NCBI GenBank assembly: GCA_030674185.1
Contig: JAPXFY010000022.1
Coordinates: 48,076,052 to 48,140,051 of the forward strand
DNA length: 64,000 bases
From: Monoplex corrugatus
Taxonomy: Eukaryota; Mollusca; Gastropoda; Littorinimorpha; Ranellidae
Direction: 5' to 3'
Numbering within the stretch: the first letter of the stretch is position 1; each line of letters starts with the position of its first letter. The translations under genes and the position numbers were made by a program. The notes beneath the pieces were generated by a model. The model made no database searches, was not told where the DNA came from, and worked only from the letters and a program-made list of their open reading frames with translations. Below are positions 1 to 64,000 of the stretch, in pieces.

Positions 1-1250
1 CATTTGATAACACATACAAATAATGATTCCACTACTGTCAAAATAACTGATGTATGTATGAGATTAAAAAAAAAAAAACACCTACCCACAGCATCAATTC
101 TGTCAATTACTTAACACCAGATGTAAGAATATTTAGGGACTACTTCTGCTGCTTTTTTTTTTAAATGATTATTCACTTTTATGACAAATGCCTTTAGTGA
201 CTTCATTTTTTAATTCTACTAATAAATGTTAAATGCCATGTGCACAATTCAATCACAGAACAACAAGACTTGTTTTACAAAATCAATCTTGTTATACACT
301 CAAATGATCAACTGAAATAAGAAACATGCACATTTCCCGAATGATTCATTATCATCATTAACACAAATGCTCAAGTTATATAAATCAGATGCACCCATCA
401 GCATATTCCTACCATTAAATGACTCTAGGTTACGGAAATTATAACGTTAAAATGAGTATGTTATTATCTGAACAATGTATAACTGGTATACTATTTACTA
501 ACTTTAAATTCAGCACAGGACAGACTTTGATTTATGACCTTAGTCTGTTTAACAGATATCAGATTTAAGCAGGTTTAACATCTTCACTGCCCAGACCAGA
601 TATTTTCCAGGCCTGAAGTGCATTGTAGATCTTATAACCCAGAAATGTTCCCAAGTGATGAAATGACGTTTTATTCATTTTTGGAGTGAAATGTGATGAC
701 AAATCCTTTGAACTACTTGGAAACAATCTACGTTATCAGTGTCGTACTCTTAAATATATTCTGAGATATAGTGAAGTAAACAAAGCAGGTGAAATATTTC
801 CCAGTATAAAGGGTGCACTTACACTTGGCAGTAATAGGGTTTAAACAATCTTTACTTCATATTTTCAAAATTTTATCTATCCTTGATCCCTGTTAAAGTA
901 AAATGGTAAAAAAAAACCTGTTATGATACAACAGTTATAAACTAACAACATTTTCTACAAATTGTGCTCTTAAATTGACAAAAATCACATTTGTCAAGCA
1001 ACACAGAACCATCTTGTTTAGACAGAAATGTTGAAAATATATTCGCAATCACATTAATTAACACAGGGTTTGTAAAGCGAATTATACTACTGACATATGT
1101 TATAAACACATAAGACACCACGACAACCTCAGTATTAACACCTTTACATGGTGGTATGTTACAAGCAGACACGTGAATACTGTTATATTGACAGAGACAT
1201 ACATTATACATTATGTCATAATGACAGTGAAGAGGTTAGTTCGAACAGAA
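1..1250. other. AT-rich stretch without recognised feature
   Basis: Mostly AT-rich, non-repetitive to the eye. No coiled-coil exon in the CLIP1 phase, no tRNA, no LINE words. Short open frames show no pattern of selection. Confidence 0.6.
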
Positions 1251-1269
1251 ATGTCAGAGGTTCGAGTCT

Positions 1270-1482
1270 GCTCAAAACGGGTTCATGGCACCTGGACAAT
1301 TCCATATGTGCTCCACCCGTAACTGCCAGCACTTACCTGGCAGACTCCTTGATTTAAGCCTGTGCAAAACCCTATGCACCGAGGGCCTTGAAATGGGTAG
1401 GGGATCAAGTCAATGAAACTGACACCATCAGAACAGCTAAGCGTTAAGACGGGCAGCAAACCTATGAACAATCAGGCTGAGG
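1270..1482 (-). mobile_element. SINE family S1, copy
   Basis: Shares AATTCCATATG, TGGCAGACTCC, CCTGTGCAAAACCCTATGCA and the GACACCATCAGAA block with six other places in the window. Its tRNA-like head (high-coordinate side) is cut here; the neighbouring 1600-1660 has the head words (CATCTTCAATCCATAGCTCT). Confidence 0.6.
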
Positions 1483-1585
1483 ACAGACAGGGTGGGAGAT
1501 GTACTTGCTGCGACAAGGGACAGATTCATATAAAGGACCATGATCGCCAACGCCATGCGGCAGGGCACATAATGATGATGATCAT
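1483..1585 (+). mobile_element. RTE-like LINE 3' end fragment
   Basis: Matches the 3' end of the family best seen at 7574-8118: the segment for RVGDVLAATRD..., the ending CAACGCCATGCGGCAGGGCAC and a GATGAT tail. Confidence 0.7.
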
Positions 1586-1599
1586 GCTATAGTTTGTGA

Positions 1600-2215
1600 C
1601 AGAATGTGAGACATGACATCTTCAATCCATAGCTCTATCAAAAGAGCTAGCAAGGTTGACACCTGAGGCACAATCTGTGTAACGTGCCTTTGTGCAGAAA
1701 CCCTCAGCCTGACGCACAGAGAAGGCTCAGGACTGCACATACCACAGTTTAAGTGTCTAAAGATAACATCTCCACATTCAGAACAACTTGTACATGCACC
1801 CCTGCCACAGATGCCATCCTAAGTGATCATAGTATAAGCCCTTTGCATGGGCATAAACCCTATGCACTGACAAGGTCTTGGGGTTAATCTTATCATATGC
1901 TTTCTAGGTCTAGCCTTGAATCAAAGTAAAGGTATGGCTGCAATATATTAACGCCACAACGATTCACATCATAGAAAATCATTTATGGGTAACCCAAAAT
2001 ACAACTACTTCCCATTTTCTAACACAATTTGTCAACACTGACACCTCCATAATGATTACAGCATTAAGACGAAGAGCAAACAAACCAACTTTTACACTGG
2101 AAGAGGGACTGAGCCCAAGACATGACACCATGGTCTATCTAAAGAGCAAGCCAGACTGCTGAAATTGAAAGTACACCCATTTGCTGTAACCTTCAAATTT
2201 GAATCAAACACACAG
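1600..2215. other. Intergenic or intronic DNA
   Basis: Contains S1-like head words near 1600-1660 and further scraps (CTATGCACTGACAAGGTCTT at 1860); otherwise nothing I can name. Confidence 0.5.
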
Positions 2216-2470
2216 TATGGCCATGTCATGCAGTCTCAATCCTAGACGGAAATCTGTTGCATCATGATCATCATTACCATTCTCATGAAATCATCAATCA
2301 TCACATAATGAAAACTGTCCCAGATTCTGAGGCTCTTCGTGCCATGATTTTGTGGTGACCTCTCTTTTAGTTTCCTTCACCACTTCTATGTCTGTGAGGT
2401 AAATTCCAGGTGGCATCATTGGTATCAGTGGTTCATGGGGGCTGTTGTTAGAGGGCCATGGTGGTGGTGG
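2215..2470 (+). mobile_element. SINE family S2, 3' part
   Basis: CATGCAGTCTCAATCCTAGA, ACTGTCCCAGATTCTGAGG and CTTCGTGCCATGATTTTGTG match the 3' half of S2 (compare 46.12-46.27 kb). No head. Confidence 0.5.
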
Positions 2471-2919
2471 TCTCCTAACTAGGTTGGGGGGGGGGGGGGG
2501 ATGGAGACTGTCTTATTCAAACTGGTTCCATAACTGAGGGATAACTGTCAATAGTAGGGGGTTTAGTAGACAGTATCCTAAGTAAGTTGGATCAGAACAG
2601 GCACTGTTGAACTCCACCAAAGAAACCTTACAGCAATGCAGACTCTCCTCTGCCGGATAACCTCACAGCACCTTGCCACTACTGGCTCAAAAAGGCTTCC
2701 TTCCAGGTACTGGACTTTGAATGAATCAGGGTGAATAGTGTGTTGACGAGCATTAGGGTGAATAGTGTGTTGACAAGCATTAGGGGTGAATAGTGTGTTG
2801 ACAAGCCAAAACGAATGGTGTGTGATAAACACCACTAAAGTTGTTTAAAGATAGGGCAGAATTTTTTAAACCAACTTTGAAATAAAAAAATAACATTTCT
2901 GAAAAGATGACATACACAC

Positions 2920-63240
<60,321 letters not shown>

Positions 63241-63570
63241 CTATAGGCAGTTCCAACACCACAGGCACAGCAAAAAAAAAAAAAAAGAAAAAAGCAAACT
63301 ATATGATTACATCTCATGCCATAGTTGTTAAGGAGTCCACAAAGACACAGGGAAAAAAAGAGAGAGAAAAACTACATGATTATTTTGCAACAAAGCTGAA
63401 TATAATTTTGTCATAACTACAGGTAGCAAAAGTAAAATAGAGATATTGCATATATCTATATACATGTAATAGAAAAAGAAAAACAGATACAAATATCATG
63501 TATATGCATGTAACTAAAAAGTATGTCAGAGGTACATGAAAGGAAACAAAATGGGAACAAAACTATATAT

Positions 63571-63572
<2 letters not shown>

Positions 63573-63667
<95 letters not shown>

Positions 63668-63680
63668 ACACCACACACAC
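63573..63680 (+). repeat. (CA)n microsatellite
   Basis: About 46 pure units then CCACACCACAC; in the intron before the exon at 63181-63240. Confidence 0.97.
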
Positions 63681-64000
63681 TGAAATACTGACAGTGAATA
63701 AGAAAAGAAAGGAAGAAAAAATAAAGTCAAACAGAAAGCCTGCACGATAAACTGAAATACTGACAGTGACAGGGAAACAAGGAAAAACAGAAAGAAAGAA
63801 AGACAAAGTAGACAGTACAATATGACAAGAGGCATTTGAGAAAAAAGATAATAAAAGAGAGAAGAAAGATTATAAAAGAAAGTTTTTTTCACCACTAAGA
63901 AGAGAGAATTTATCAAGAAATTAGGTAAGCTTCACACTGACAATATGTATGTAGTGCAGTATCAAGCAATTAGATTTTTTTCCAAGCATTTCGATTTTTC

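Noticed and set aside
2345..2400. Possible downstream CLIP1 exon between CTCACAG and a GTCACC
   Set aside because: In the phase required after the exon at 2920-2972 it meets a stop after eight codons, and the words match the S2 SINE.

Overview
Eukaryotic genomic DNA, almost entirely intron and repeat, that carries the middle and late part of one host gene on the minus strand. Eighteen small exons (53 to 216 bp) lie between 63240 and 2920. They have AG/GT borders, their phases join without conflict, and together they give 2006 nt (668 codons plus 2 nt) of continuous coiled coil. The order and local wording of the protein match vertebrate CLIP-170 (CLIP1), the microtubule plus-end linker protein. 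The N-terminal CAP-Gly domains should lie beyond base 64000 and the C-terminal zinc knuckles before base 1, so the gene is open at both ends. The repeat content (tRNA-headed SINEs resembling those I recall from marine snails, RTE- and CR1-type LINE pieces, very many CA microsatellites) suggests a mollusc, probably a gastropod. That organism call is inference.

Layout, in transcript order from high to low coordinate. 64000-58.4 kb: exons 1-3, a 69-bp and a 33-bp minisatellite, an RTE fragment and a TTAA-flanked MITE. 58.4-54.2 kb: a 2-kb minisatellite, then exons 4 and 5 next to a 21-bp minisatellite that spells heptads. 54-48 kb: a 5'-truncated CR1/L2-like LINE with an intact reverse transcriptase frame, then exons 6 and 7. 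48-34 kb: a long intron with SINEs, minisatellites and one doubtful micro-exon. 34-32.3 kb: the exon 8-10 cluster. 32-22.8 kb: repeat-filled intron, then exon 11. 22.7-13.9 kb: a 2.2-kb minisatellite and a dead L1-like fragment, then exon 12, whose donor site is made by a GT repeat. 13.7-2.9 kb: exons 13-18, more closely spaced. Below 2.9 kb no further exon was found.

Three patterns stand out. First, about 18 copies of a TTAA-flanked, nested palindromic element are scattered through the introns, and in many copies the two arms carry matching base changes. Second, all 18 perfect CA-repeat loci have the same orientation, UG in the CLIP1 pre-mRNA, and several sit within 50 nt of splice sites, one directly at a donor. 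Third, several minisatellites carry splice-site-like or heptad-coding units, and two spots look like partial duplications of CLIP1 exon ends. No bacterial, viral or CRISPR-type system is present.
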